A DNA stretch of 64,000 bases from Clostridium pasteurianum BC1 (GCF_000389635.1 NC_021182.1:2418001-2482000); one strand, 5' to 3'. Counted from the first letter of the stretch, positions 37,113-46,339 are shown. A program made the numbers and translations. The notes: generated by a model not told the origin, from the sequence alone.

Positions 37113-38168
37113 TTGAAAAAACTGAATGAACTATTGAAATTAACATTAGATAATAAAGCATCAGATTTACATATAACTGTTGGAGTACCACCGGTTATAA
37201 GAGTAAATGGTGAACTAAATGCCATAGATGAAGACAAGCTTCTTCCTACTGATACAGAAAAGTATGTGAGAGAATTACTTCAATCTAAGTTTAATGAATA
37301 CTGTGAAAAAGGAGAAATAGATTTGTCCTATTCTGTAGCTGGTATAGGGAGATTTAGAGTTAATGCGTATAAGCAGAGAGGTAGTGATGCTATTGCCATT
37401 AGAAATGTAGGTTTAAAAATACCAGAACTTAAAGAATTGAATTTCCCAAAAGTTATAAATGATGTGATTCAAGCACAAAGAGGTTTGATTTTAGTTACAG
37501 GGCCAACGGGAAGTGGCAAAAGTACTACTCTTGCTGCCATGATAAATGAAATTAATTTTACAAGAAAGTCACATATAATAACGCTAGAAGATCCAATAGA
37601 ATACATGCATAAACATAATAAGTCAATTATAAATCAAAGAGAAATAGGTAGGGATAGCTATAGCTATGCATCTGCTTTAAAGGCTATTTTAAGAGAGGAT
37701 CCTGATGTTATTTTGATTGGAGAGATGAGAGACTTAGAGACAATATCTATAGCTATTACAGCGGCTGAAACAGGTCATCTTGTGTTTTCTACTTTGCACA
37801 CCATAGGTGCAGCTAAAACCATAGACAGAATAACAGATGTATTTCCACCTTTTCAGCAGCAGCAAATAAAAATTCAGCTTGCCGCAGTACTTAAGGGTAT
37901 AATATCTCAACAGTTAATACCTAATGAAGACAATACAGGTAGAGTAGCAGCACTTGAAATAATGATTAATACTCCTGCAATACAAAATCTTATAAGAGAA
38001 GGAAAAACTCATCAATTACAATCACTTATACAAACTGGTAATAAATACGGTATGAAAACAATGGATATGTCTTTGACTGAATTATATAAAAGAGGTATTA
38101 TATCACAGGAATCTGCTTTAACTTATAGTGTGGACAGAGAACTTATTTCAAAATTATTGATGTTTTAA
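37113..38168 (+). CDS. pilT: Type IV pilus retraction ATPase PilT
   Basis: PilT is a hexameric ATPase that depolymerises type IV pili for twitching or DNA uptake. The 351-residue product has the N-terminal SDLHITVGVPPVIRVNG, Walker A GPTGSGKST near residue 130, the Asp box EDPIEYMH, Walker B ILIGEMRDLETI near 200 and the His box TGHLVFSTLHT. The C-terminal AIRxGK-type element appears as LIREGKTHQL. The start is a TTG at 37113 with GGAGGA well placed. It stands alone; no other pilus genes are in the window. Confidence 0.93.
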   Translation: MKKLNELLKLTLDNKASDLHITVGVPPVIRVNGELNAIDEDKLLPTDTEKYVRELLQSKFNEYCEKGEIDLSYSVAGIGRFRVNAYKQRGSDAIAIRNVGLKIPELKELNFPKVINDVIQAQRGLILVTGPTGSGKSTTLAAMINEINFTRKSHIITLEDPIEYMHKHNKSIINQREIGRDSYSYASALKAILREDPDVILIGEMRDLETISIAITAAETGHLVFSTLHTIGAAKTIDRITDVFPPFQQQQIKIQLAAVLKGIISQQLIPNEDNTGRVAALEIMINTPAIQNLIREGKTHQLQSLIQTGNKYGMKTMDMSLTELYKRGIISQESALTYSVDRELISKLLMF

Positions 38169-38200
38169 TATAAATATTATATAAATATTTATACTAAGAA

Positions 38201-38379
38201 TTGTGCTAAAATAAGTTTTAAATTAAGAATTCAGTACTTGCATAAAAAAAATAATTTTAAATATAAGGTAAAGTGGATATAATATATATTAATGGTATTA
38301 GTCACGAGGTTGTTGTAATTTAAAATATTTTTAGTATTTTCTTATAGTAATTAAAATATTTTTGTGCTAAAATAACTTT
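38201..38379 (+). promoter_or_regulatory. Duplicated extended -10 promoter-like elements before the glycosyltransferase gene
   Basis: TTGTGCTAAAATAAGTTT at 38201-38218 recurs with one change at 38362-38379. Each contains TGC-TAAAAT, an extended -10 box. The second would start transcription about 20 bases before the GTG of the glycosyltransferase gene. -35 boxes are weak. Whether one is a relic of a duplication or both are used is unknown. Confidence 0.4.
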
Positions 38380-38397
38380 GTTTAGGGGGGATACATA

Positions 38398-39672
38398 GTG
38401 AATGAACTTAAAAATATAATTCTTATTGGTTCACGCGCCTTAACAGGTTTTGTATTTATTTTTTCTGCATATTGTCTATTTATTTCTTTATTTGGTTTCT
38501 ACAAAAAAAAGGATTCTAGTTCCATAAAACCCAAAAAGACTTTTGCTTTAATAGTGGCGGCACACAATGAAGAGGCTGTTATCAGCGATATAGTTGTTAG
38601 CTTGAGCAGGCTGGATTATCCTAAAGATATGTATGATACATTTGTAATCGCAGACAATTGTACCGATAATACAGCAAAAAAGGCTAGAAAAAGTGGCGCT
38701 TTAGTCTATGAAAGGTTTAATAAAGAAAAAAGAGGAAAAGGTTTTGCATTGGAGTGGATGTTTGGAAAAATATTTAAAATGGGAAAGAATTACGATGCGG
38801 TAGTGATTTTTGATGCAGACAATATAGCCTGTAAAAATTTTTTAAATGAAATGAATAAAAAACTTTGTGAAGGATATAAGGTAGTTCAGGGCTATTTAGA
38901 TAGTAAAAATCCACAGGATACTTGGATTACTGGAAGTTATTCTATATCCTTTTGGGCAAATAATAGAATGTTTCAACATTCTAGAGATAACTTAGGCATA
39001 TCTAGTCAATTAGGTGGTACAGGATGTTGTATTGATACAAAAATTCTTGAAAAGTTGGGCTGGGGAGCAACCTGTTTAACTGAAGATTTGGAATTCACCT
39101 GTAAACTGGTAAATAATGGATATAAGGTTGGATTTGCTTATGATGCAGTAGTTTATGATGAAAAACCGCTTACATTAATTCAATCCTGGAAGCAAAGAAA
39201 AAGATGGATGCAAGGTTATGCCGATGTATCAGGAAGATATTTTTTTAAACTACTTAAAAAGGGTATAGTAGAAAGAAATTTTACAGCTATTGATTGTGCA
39301 ATTTATACTATACAACCTGTATTGTTTATTTTAATGGGTATATCAACGGTAATTGGAATAGCTAAATTGGGCATAGGTGCTTATGATTATCTGTTTAATG
39401 TTCAGACACTTGTAGATAATTCAAGTGGTAGTTTGTTTACTAAATTGACAGGATTAATGGCTTTGATAATGTATTTGTATACTCCTTTCTTACTATTGCT
39501 AGATAAAAAAATCAATTTGAAAATTTTACTTTATTATATTGTATTACCTATTTATGCTATAACCTGGTTACCTATATCTATTCAAGGAATTTTGAATAGA
39601 AATGATAAAGAATGGAGTCATACTTTACATACACGAAGTGTAGATATAAAGGAATTTGAGAAAGCAAATTAA
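38398..39672 (+). CDS. Membrane-bound family 2 glycosyltransferase
   Basis: This 424-residue processive-type glycosyltransferase has an N-terminal membrane helix, a GT-A domain with ALIVAAHNEEAVI, DNCTDNT, the D-x-D-like FDADN, GGTGCCIDT, TEDLEF and QRKRW (the Q-x-x-R-W motif near residue 266), and two or three C-terminal membrane segments. It resembles cellulose, poly-GlcNAc and hyaluronan synthase-type enzymes that polymerise and export a sugar chain. Product and sugar donor cannot be told. The start is a GTG after AGGGGGG. No other exopolysaccharide genes are adjacent; it is monocistronic with its own terminator. Confidence 0.85.
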   Translation: MNELKNIILIGSRALTGFVFIFSAYCLFISLFGFYKKKDSSSIKPKKTFALIVAAHNEEAVISDIVVSLSRLDYPKDMYDTFVIADNCTDNTAKKARKSGALVYERFNKEKRGKGFALEWMFGKIFKMGKNYDAVVIFDADNIACKNFLNEMNKKLCEGYKVVQGYLDSKNPQDTWITGSYSISFWANNRMFQHSRDNLGISSQLGGTGCCIDTKILEKLGWGATCLTEDLEFTCKLVNNGYKVGFAYDAVVYDEKPLTLIQSWKQRKRWMQGYADVSGRYFFKLLKKGIVERNFTAIDCAIYTIQPVLFILMGISTVIGIAKLGIGAYDYLFNVQTLVDNSSGSLFTKLTGLMALIMYLYTPFLLLLDKKINLKILLYYIVLPIYAITWLPISIQGILNRNDKEWSHTLHTRSVDIKEFEKAN

Positions 39673-39680
39673 TTAAGAAT

Positions 39681-39716
39681 AAGGGGCATAGGTAATACTT
39701 GCCTCTTTTTGTTTTC
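39681..39716 (+). terminator. Terminator after the glycosyltransferase gene
   Basis: GGGGCA pairs with TGCCTC (one G-T pair), followed by TTTTTGTTTT. The following 257 bp up to ftsA are AT-rich; no convincing promoter or RNA was seen there. Confidence 0.65.
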
Positions 39717-39973
39717 CCTGGTGTTTATACCTTGGAATATTTATATATTTACTTTTAAAACTCTTATAGAGAGAATTAAATTTTATCAATGTTTTTATGA
39801 TTATTTATCAATTGAAGATAGAAGTATTATCTAATATTTATGAAGTTTAGAGATGAATATTTATATTTAAAAATTAAATGAAATCATAAAATAAATTTTA
39901 AAAAAAAGAGGAAAAATAAATTATGTGTTGAATATAGTTAAGGAAAGGGTTCTCTTATAGGGGGGGAAACTGT

Positions 39974-41233
39974 ATGAATGATTATTTAGTAGGAATAGAT
40001 ATCGGGTCTTCAAAGATTTGTGCGGCAGTAGGCAGATTCAATAAAAATGGGGAACTTACAATACTTGGTGTTACATCTGTTGCTTGTCGTGGATTAAAAA
40101 AAGCTGTTGTAGTTGATATTGACAATTCAGCAGAATCTATAAGGGAATGTGTAAAAAAGCTTGAAAGAATGGTAGATATTGAAATAAAAGAAGCTTATAT
40201 TTCACTTCCTGGAGGAATAAGTAAACTTGTACATAATACCGGAATAGTTGCCATATCTTCTGAAGATAGAGAAATAAGAAAGAGTGATGTTGATAGAGTT
40301 TTAGAGGCTGCTAAACTAATATCAGTTTCATCTGATAAGGAAATTATAGGTATTGAACCACAGCAATTTATTATTGATGGCTATGATAACATTAAAGATC
40401 CAGTTGGAATGAGTGGATTAAGATTAGAAGTAGAAGCAGAGGTACTTGTGGCACAAACCACTATAGTTAATAATCTTATTAAGAGCGTAAATAAAGCAGG
40501 AATTGAGGTTAATGGCATTTGTCTTCAACCAAAAGCAACTGCTAAAGTTGTATTAATGCAAGAAGAAAGAGAAATGGGAGTTGCGTTAGTAGATGTGGGC
40601 GCAGAGATAATAGATGTAACTATAATAAAAAATGATAATGTATGTTTTACATCAATAATACCATTAGGTGGTAATAGTATAACTAATGATATATCATTAG
40701 GTCTCAAGATACCATTGAGTGAAGCGGAAAAATTTAAGATTAAATATGCGAATTTATTAGATAATTCTATAGACTCAGAAAAAGGTGATTTCAATATTAA
40801 ATCATCCTATAATGAAGAAATAACGGTAAATTATAATTTTTTAAGGGAAATTATAGAAGCTAGAGTGGAAGAATTAATAACACTTACTCGAAATGAAATA
40901 ATTAAAAGTGGACATTTTGAGGAAATTACTGATGTTGTATTTGTTGGAGGTGGAATTTCATCTATTAAGGGAGTCATAGATTTATCAAAAACCATATTTA
41001 AAAAACCTGTTAGAATTGGATCGCCTAAATATGTAGGTGCTGCTAATCCTATATATGCTGCAGCAGTTGGTATTGTAAAAGATGCCTCAGATATTTTTAA
41101 GCAAGGTGAAATCTTAGGTAGTGATCATGAGGAAACAGAAAATGATAGTATTTGGAATCAAAGTAATAAAAAAAATTATGAAAATACAAGTGTCTTATCA
41201 AAAGTGAGAAATTTTCTTGCAGATTTTTTCTAA
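39974..41233 (+). CDS. ftsA: Cell division protein FtsA
   Basis: FtsA is an actin-like ATPase that tethers FtsZ to the membrane and recruits the divisome. The 419-residue product opens with the phosphate-1 motif GIDIGSSKICAAVG and contains VDVGAEIIDVTI and VFVGGGISSIKGV as the other nucleotide motifs. The C-terminus, VLSKVRNFLADFF, is a short amphipathic helix suited to membrane binding. AGGGGGGGAA precedes the ATG. ftsZ follows after 15 bases, so the pair is an operon. Confidence 0.92.
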   Translation: MNDYLVGIDIGSSKICAAVGRFNKNGELTILGVTSVACRGLKKAVVVDIDNSAESIRECVKKLERMVDIEIKEAYISLPGGISKLVHNTGIVAISSEDREIRKSDVDRVLEAAKLISVSSDKEIIGIEPQQFIIDGYDNIKDPVGMSGLRLEVEAEVLVAQTTIVNNLIKSVNKAGIEVNGICLQPKATAKVVLMQEEREMGVALVDVGAEIIDVTIIKNDNVCFTSIIPLGGNSITNDISLGLKIPLSEAEKFKIKYANLLDNSIDSEKGDFNIKSSYNEEITVNYNFLREIIEARVEELITLTRNEIIKSGHFEEITDVVFVGGGISSIKGVIDLSKTIFKKPVRIGSPKYVGAANPIYAAAVGIVKDASDIFKQGEILGSDHEETENDSIWNQSNKKNYENTSVLSKVRNFLADFF

Positions 41234-41248
41234 TGAGGAGGTAATATT

Positions 41249-42355
41249 GTGCTTGATTTTGATGTTGATGTTCAACAATTTGCGCAGATAAAAGTTATAG
41301 GATGTGGTGGTGGAGGAAATAACGCCGTTAATAGAATGATTATAGAAGGACTTAAAAATGTAGAGTTTATTGCTATAAATACAGATAAACAAGCTTTAGC
41401 ACTTTCCCAAGCTTCACAAAAAATACAAATAGGAGATAAGCTTACCAAAGGTCTTGGAGCAGGTGCAAATCCTGAAATAGGCCAAAAAGCTGCAGAAGAG
41501 AGTAAAGATGAAATATCAGAAGCCATTAAAGGAGCAGATATGGTATTTATAACAGCTGGTATGGGTGGCGGAACTGGAACTGGGGCGGCACCTGTGGTTG
41601 CAGAAGTAGCTAAATCTATGGGTATACTTACAGTGGGAGTTGTAACAAAACCTTTTCCTTTTGAAGGAAGAAAAAGAATGATTCATGCTGAAGGCGGTAT
41701 AAAAAGTTTAAAGGAAAGAGTAGATACTTTAGTAACTATTCCTAATGAAAGACTTCTTTCAATTGTGGATAAAAAGACTACATTGGTTGAATCATTTAAA
41801 TTTGCTGATGATGTTTTGAGACAAGGTGTTCAGGGTATATCAGACCTTATAACAATACCAGGACTAGTTAATCTTGACTTTGCTGATGTGAGAACTGTAA
41901 TGCTAGACAAGGGACTTGCTCATATGGGAGTAGGATCTGGTACTGGCGATACAAGAGCTGCAGATGCAGCAAAGGAGGCTATATCAAGTCCTTTACTAGA
42001 AACTTCAATTGTTGGAGCAACTGGTGTGCTTCTCAATGTAACAGGAGGAGAAGATTTGGGACTGCTTGAAATAAATGAGGCTGCACAAATTGTTCAGGAA
42101 GCAGCAGATCCTGATGCAAATATAATTTTTGGTGCAGTTATTGATGAAAATTTAAAGGATGAATTGAGAATAACTGTAATTGCTACGGGATTTGAAAGTG
42201 ATAGAACAGAGACTACTTTTATAAATAATATTAAAGAAGAAATTAAAAAACCAGAACAAGAAGTTGCAAGCACAGTGGATTATTCGTCAAATATTAAGCA
42301 GAATGATTTAGATGTTCCAGCATTTCTTAGAAGACAACATAAGGGAAAATTGTAG
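41249..42355 (+). CDS. ftsZ: Cell division protein FtsZ
   Basis: FtsZ is the tubulin-like GTPase that forms the division ring. The 368-residue product has [14 protein letters not shown], the tubulin signature [10 protein letters not shown] near residue 106, and [11 protein letters not shown]-like text ([11 protein letters not shown]). The conserved C-terminal peptide DVPAFLRRQ, for binding FtsA and other partners, is intact. The start is a GTG at 41249 behind GAGGAGGT. Two strong hairpins lie downstream. Confidence 0.98.
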   Translation: MLDFDVDVQQFAQIKVIGCGGGGNNAVNRMIIEGLKNVEFIAINTDKQALALSQASQKIQIGDKLTKGLGAGANPEIGQKAAEESKDEISEAIKGADMVFITAGMGGGTGTGAAPVVAEVAKSMGILTVGVVTKPFPFEGRKRMIHAEGGIKSLKERVDTLVTIPNERLLSIVDKKTTLVESFKFADDVLRQGVQGISDLITIPGLVNLDFADVRTVMLDKGLAHMGVGSGTGDTRAADAAKEAISSPLLETSIVGATGVLLNVTGGEDLGLLEINEAAQIVQEAADPDANIIFGAVIDENLKDELRITVIATGFESDRTETTFINNIKEEIKKPEQEVASTVDYSSNIKQNDLDVPAFLRRQHKGKL

Positions 42356-42357
42356 AT

Positions 42358-42475
42358 TAAAACACTGTTTTATTTTAGAATGTGATTTCTAAGATAAAAC
42401 AGTGTTTTTGTTATTGATAAGAGATTGTAACTATAAATTTTTAAATAGCTTATAGTTACAATCTCTTATTTTTTT
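42358..42475 (+). terminator. Two tandem intrinsic terminators after ftsZ
   Basis: The first is AAAACACTGTTTTA with its complement, around 42358-42409. The second is AAGAGATTGTAACTATAA with its complement, 42418-42468, followed by TTATTTTTTTG. Both have T-rich 3' sides. Together they isolate ftsAZ from the sporulation genes. Confidence 0.85.
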
Positions 42476-42488
42476 GTTTAAATATTTT

Positions 42489-42650
42489 AAGGCATATTCA
42501 AAAAATAAATAGGCCAGTATGCTAGTATAATTTAAATTCTACTGCGTCAACAGAACCCTCTGATAGCCCACTATCATCAGAACCTGTTTCCTTGTTTAAT
42601 TTAAATTATACGTCGCATCTTTGATCTATTATTTATTTTCATATGCCTAA
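42489..42650 (+). repeat. Family B long-palindrome repeat (B1)
   Basis: A ~160-bp element begins AAGGCATATTCAAA and ends TTTATTTTCATATGCCTAA. Arms of about 50 bp are inverted repeats. They enclose the conserved core CTGCGTCAACAGAACC ... AGAACCTGTTTCCTTGT, in which GATAG and CTATC can pair. The inner arm (GTATAATTTAAATT with a perfect complement) differs in sequence from the other copies but keeps full pairing. No open frame is present. Confidence 0.85.
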
Positions 42651-42768
42651 ATCAATTTTTATAGCATTTATTATATTTTTTTATAAAATTTTTGTATGAG
42701 AATGAACTTAATTGAAGTTATTTATTATAAACTGGCATATTTAAGAAATAAAAAATGCTGCTTAGAAG

Positions 42769-42808
42769 TTACAAAGTGACAAAATTTTATAGAATTAAGT
42801 TATATAAT
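42769..42808 (+). promoter_or_regulatory. Probable spoIIGA promoter with Spo0A-box-like elements
   Basis: TATAAT at 42803-42808 lies 21 bp after GTGACA (42776-42781). The Spo0A-like heptamer TGACAAA (42777-42783) overlaps the -35, and TTACAAA lies eight bases upstream. B. subtilis spoIIG has a similar over-long spacer with Spo0A boxes at the -35. The Spo0A core is TGNCGAA, so each box here has one or more mismatches. Confidence 0.4.
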
Positions 42809-42830
42809 AAACTCTAAAAGGGGGATTAAT

Positions 42831-43628
42831 ATGGTTGTATTTTTAGATGTACTTATAATTGAAAATTTAATTGTTAATATGTTTTTATTGTACGTAACTT
42901 CTCAAACATTAAAAGTAAAGGTTAAACTAAGATATTTATTTATAGCTGGTTTTTTGGGAAGTCTATATGTTCTGACTATTATATATCCCGTTCCTAAATT
43001 TTTTATTTCTATATTTTTAAAGTTTCTTGTTGCCGCAGTGATGATATTAATAACTTTTAGAAAGAGCAATATACTATTTAATATTAAAGCAGCGGGTATA
43101 TTTATTTTATATGCAATGATGACTGCAGGTTGTTGTATTTTTATAGAATTATACTTTAGTAAAGGTTTAACCTTTGATAATATGCCTACTTTTTCTTATA
43201 AATATATTCTATGTACACTAATGATTTTGTATATGGTACTGCATAGAATTGTTATATTTGTTAAAGATCGTAAGGAAATTTTTAATTTTATATATGATGT
43301 GGATATAGTATTTGGTGAAAAAAAGAAAAGAGTAAAAGCCTTTCTGGATACGGGAAATGAACTTAGAGAGCCAGTAACTAATCTTCCTGTTATGATTGTT
43401 GAAAAGGATATTTTATCTGACATAAATATAAAATCAAAAGAAGTATTTTACATACCATTTAAAGTTGTAGATGGCTCAGGTGGTTTTCTAAAAGGATTTA
43501 AACCAGTTGACGTAAATATTTGTAAAAATAACATTTTTGAAAAAACTGAATTAATTGTTGCTGTTTGCGATACTAAGCTCAGTGACTTAAATGATTATAA
43601 TGCTTTATTATCAAGAGGAATTATTTAG
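42831..43628 (+). CDS. spoIIGA: Sigma-E processing peptidase SpoIIGA
   Basis: SpoIIGA is the septal aspartic protease that activates pro-sigma-E in the mother cell after a signal from the forespore. The 265-residue protein has five predicted membrane helices in its first ~145 residues and a cytosolic protease domain with the catalytic aspartate D173 in [11 protein letters not shown]. Length is slightly below the B. subtilis protein (309). Its substrate, sigE, starts 17 bases downstream. It is probably controlled by Spo0A. Confidence 0.92.
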   Translation: MVVFLDVLIIENLIVNMFLLYVTSQTLKVKVKLRYLFIAGFLGSLYVLTIIYPVPKFFISIFLKFLVAAVMILITFRKSNILFNIKAAGIFILYAMMTAGCCIFIELYFSKGLTFDNMPTFSYKYILCTLMILYMVLHRIVIFVKDRKEIFNFIYDVDIVFGEKKKRVKAFLDTGNELREPVTNLPVMIVEKDILSDINIKSKEVFYIPFKVVDGSGGFLKGFKPVDVNICKNNIFEKTELIVAVCDTKLSDLNDYNALLSRGII

Positions 43629-43645
43629 TATTGGGGGAAATGGGT

Positions 43646-44350
43646 ATGTGGTTAATAGTATTGTTTAATAGGATATTAGTAAAATTTAAAATTTTTGCGA
43701 AAAAAGTAATGTATATTGGAGGAAACGATGCTTTGCCACCACCTCTTACTAAGGATGAAGAAAATGATTTGGTAAATAAATTAGTAGATGGTGATGAAAG
43801 TGTACGATCTACTCTTATTGAAAGAAATTTAAGATTGGTGGTTTATATAGCTAGAAAATTTGAAAATACAGGTGTGGGCGTGGAGGATTTAATTTCTGTA
43901 GGAACAATTGGATTGATAAAAGCTGTAAATACTTTTAATCCAGATAAAAAAATTAAATTGGCAACTTATGCCTCAAGATGCATAGAAAATGAAATATTAA
44001 TGTATTTAAGAAGGAATAGTAAAGTTAAAGCTGAAATATCATTCTATGAGCCACTTAATATTGATTGGGATGGAAATGAGTTATTACTATCAGATATATT
44101 GGGAACAGAAAATGATGCAGTATACAATCTGATTGAAGATGAAGTAGATAAACAACTTCTAATAATAGCAATGAAAAAATTAACGATGAGAGAAAAGGAA
44201 ATAGTGGAATTGAGGTATGGTTTGAATGGTAAGGGAGAGAAGACACAAAAGGAGGTTGCAGATATGCTTGGAATTTCTCAATCCTATATTTCTAGACTTG
44301 AAAAGAGAATTATAAAGAGGCTAAAAAAAGAAATTAAAAAAATGTTGTAA
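43646..44350 (+). CDS. sigE: RNA polymerase sporulation sigma factor sigma-E (precursor)
   Basis: Sigma-E drives early mother-cell gene expression. The 234-residue product begins with a pro-sequence ([20 protein letters not shown]) and the likely cleavage region [14 protein letters not shown], close to the B. subtilis site. [11 protein letters not shown] and [14 protein letters not shown] are region 2; [18 protein letters not shown] is region 4. ATG 43646 is chosen because GGGGGAAA lies about eight bases upstream; an ATG at 43640 is too close. It is in an operon with spoIIGA; sigG follows after 76 bases. Confidence 0.94.
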   Translation: MWLIVLFNRILVKFKIFAKKVMYIGGNDALPPPLTKDEENDLVNKLVDGDESVRSTLIERNLRLVVYIARKFENTGVGVEDLISVGTIGLIKAVNTFNPDKKIKLATYASRCIENEILMYLRRNSKVKAEISFYEPLNIDWDGNELLLSDILGTENDAVYNLIEDEVDKQLLIIAMKKLTMREKEIVELRYGLNGKGEKTQKEVADMLGISQSYISRLEKRIIKRLKKEIKKML

Positions 44351-44426
44351 GGTTGTCTTTAGTATAAAATCAGTTTTTCAAGGGAATAATTTAAATGCTA
44401 TTATTCTAAAGGGGCTGATGAGATTG

Positions 44427-45197
44427 ATGATCAATAAAGTAGAAATATGCGGCGTTAATACTTCGAAACTTCCAGTATTAAAAGAAAAAGAAATGAGAGA
44501 ACTTTTGCTGCAGATGAAAAATGGCAATAGAACTTGTAGAGAGAAATTTATAAGAGGAAATTTAAGGTTAGTATTAAGTGTTATACAAAGATTTAATAAT
44601 CGAGGGGAAAATGCAGATGATTTATTTCAAGTTGGATGTATTGGATTAATAAAATCTATAGATAACTTTGATTTAAGTCAGAATGTTAAGTTCTCTACAT
44701 ATGCAGTTCCTATGATAATAGGTGAAATAAGGAGATATTTAAGGGATAATAATTCTATAAGGGTTAGTAGATCTCTTAGAGATATTGCCTATAGAGCATT
44801 ACAGGTAAGAGATAGGCTAATTGCTAAGAACAATAAAGAACCAACAGTTTCTCAGATTGCAAAAGAACTTAATGTTCCAAGAGAAGAGGTTATATTTGCC
44901 TTAGATGCTATTCAAGATCCTATATCTTTATTTGAACCTATATATCATGATGGAGGAGATGCCATATATGTGATGGATCAAATTAGTGATAGTAAAAATC
45001 TAGATGATAGCTGGCTTGAAAATATATCTATAAAGGAAGCTATGAAAAAATTAAATGATAGGGAAAAACTTATATTAAATATGAGATTTTTTGATGGAAG
45101 AACACAAATGGAGGTTGCAGATGAAATAGGAATATCTCAAGCTCAAGTTTCAAGACTTGAAAAAACAGCTTTAAGGCATATGAGAAAATATGTATAA
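44427..45197 (+). CDS. sigG: RNA polymerase sporulation sigma factor sigma-G
   Basis: Sigma-G controls late forespore genes. The 256-residue product starts MINKVEICGVNTSKLPVLKEKEM, which is almost invariant in the family. Region 2 (NLRLVLSVIQRF, DDLFQVGCIGLIKSIDNFDLS) and region 4 (GISQAQVSRLEKTALRHMRKYV) are intact. ATG 44427 is chosen over the in-frame ATG at 44418, which is too close to the AAGGGGC ribosome site. The spoIIGA-sigE-sigG order is the standard endospore-former cluster. A terminator follows. Confidence 0.96.
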   Translation: MINKVEICGVNTSKLPVLKEKEMRELLLQMKNGNRTCREKFIRGNLRLVLSVIQRFNNRGENADDLFQVGCIGLIKSIDNFDLSQNVKFSTYAVPMIIGEIRRYLRDNNSIRVSRSLRDIAYRALQVRDRLIAKNNKEPTVSQIAKELNVPREEVIFALDAIQDPISLFEPIYHDGGDAIYVMDQISDSKNLDDSWLENISIKEAMKKLNDREKLILNMRFFDGRTQMEVADEIGISQAQVSRLEKTALRHMRKYV

Positions 45198-45249
45198 AAT
45201 ATTTAAAAGTTAAGTGAAAGAGGATTAAGGAGATATAAGTATTAATATG

Positions 45250-45290
45250 AAAGATCGCTATGAAATAGAAATAATAGCGATCTTTTATTA
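45250..45290 (+). terminator. Intrinsic terminator after sigG
   Basis: AAAGATCGCTAT pairs with ATAGCGATCTTT around an 11-base loop, with TTATTATTATT following. Confidence 0.85.
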
Positions 45291-45359
45291 TTATTAAAAA
45301 TCAGATAAATTACTGATAATAAAGTAATTATATGAAGTTTATATAATATAATTTAGTAT

Positions 45360-45520
45360 AAGGCATCGTAAATAAATAACTAGTCAGTATGCTAGCCTAT
45401 TTTGAAGTCTACTACGTCAACAGAACCTTCAGATAGCATCACTATCATCAGAACCTGTTTCCTTGTATCATTCAAAATACACGTGACATCTTTGACTTAC
45501 TATTTATTTTCAGATGCCTA
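45360..45520 (+). repeat. Family B long-palindrome repeat (B2)
   Basis: Same architecture and orientation as the copy at 42489. It starts AAGGCATCGTAAATAAAT and ends TATTTATTTTCAGATGCCTA. The core CTACGTCAACAGAACC and AGAACCTGTTTCCTTGT is conserved. The inner arm is TATTTTGAA with complement TTCAAAATA. With B1 it brackets spoIIGA-sigE-sigG as direct repeats. Confidence 0.85.
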
Positions 45521-45535
45521 AGTAAGATTCATTTA
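45519..45535 (-). repeat. Family A end fragment abutting B2
   Basis: CTAAGTAAGATTCATT is the reverse complement of the first bases of family A (AATGAATCTTACTTAG). It begins at the very end of B2. Either B2 inserted at a family A end or the two families share a junction. Confidence 0.45.
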
Positions 45536-45553
45536 TGTAAGGGGGATATAATA

Positions 45554-45814
45554 ATGGAAAATGGTATGTATTCTTTAAATAGCTTAAGATCCATGGAAAT
45601 AATAGATATAAATACAGGCTGTAAACTAGGATATATAAAAGATTTGGTAGTGGATTGTGATAATTATAAAATTATCTCTATTTTAGTACCAAATCAAAAT
45701 TCCGGGTGGTTCTCAAAAAATAGCGACATAGAAATTCCATGGTCTAAAATAACTAAGATAGGAGTTGATGTTATTTTAATAGATGGAAGAGATATACTAT
45801 ACAATAATGATTGA
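45554..45814 (+). CDS. YlmC/YmxH family sporulation protein (PRC-barrel)
   Basis: The 86-residue protein is a single PRC-barrel of the YlmC/YmxH family. It opens MYSLNSLRSMEIIDINTGCKLGYI, continues LVVDCDNYKIISILVP and ends IPWSKITKIGVDVILID. Members are common in spore formers and often lie near sigE or sigG, as here, but their function is not established. AAGGGGG precedes the ATG. It could be read through into nrdR, 60 bases downstream. Confidence 0.85.
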   Translation: MENGMYSLNSLRSMEIIDINTGCKLGYIKDLVVDCDNYKIISILVPNQNSGWFSKNSDIEIPWSKITKIGVDVILIDGRDILYNND

Positions 45815-45874
45815 AGATTTTAGGACTTTAAGTGTATAATATATGTATTATTCTATACAAAGGACGTGGAAATA

Positions 45875-46339
45875 TTGAAATGCCCATTTTGCGGATTTGA
45901 AGACAGTAAAGTGATTGATTCTAGATCTACAGAAGACAATATGGCTATTAGAAGAAGAAGAGAATGCTTACAATGCAATAAAAGATATACTACCTATGAA
46001 AAGGTAGAAGATATTCCTATTCTTGTAATAAAAAAAGATTCAAGTAGAGAATTCTTTGATAAATCCAAGATAATTAGCGGACTTATAAAGGCATGCCAAA
46101 AAAGACCTATATCTAGAAAGCAAATAGAGGATATTGCTAGTGAAGTGGAGAAGAGTCTTAGTAATGAGATGTTAACAGAGGTAAAATCTGATATGATTGG
46201 TGGAGTTATAATGGAAAAATTAAAGGAAATAGATGAAGTTGCCTATGTAAGATTTGCATCAGTATATAGACAATTTAAAGATATCAATACCTTTATGAAA
46301 GAAATAAGTAATCTATTAACAAATAAAAAATCAAAATAA
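45875..46339 (+). CDS. nrdR: Transcriptional repressor NrdR
   Basis: NrdR senses ATP/dATP and represses ribonucleotide reductase genes. The 154-residue protein has an N-terminal zinc ribbon with C3, C6, C31 and C34 (MKCPFCG ... RRECLQCNKRYTTYE) and an ATP-cone domain (VIKKDSSREFFDKSKIISGLIKAC). The start is a TTG at 45875, which gives the invariant MKCPFC opening; AAAGGACG is about nine bases upstream. A GTG three codons earlier overlaps the ribosome site. Length is normal. Confidence 0.95.
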   Translation: MKCPFCGFEDSKVIDSRSTEDNMAIRRRRECLQCNKRYTTYEKVEDIPILVIKKDSSREFFDKSKIISGLIKACQKRPISRKQIEDIASEVEKSLSNEMLTEVKSDMIGGVIMEKLKEIDEVAYVRFASVYRQFKDINTFMKEISNLLTNKKSK

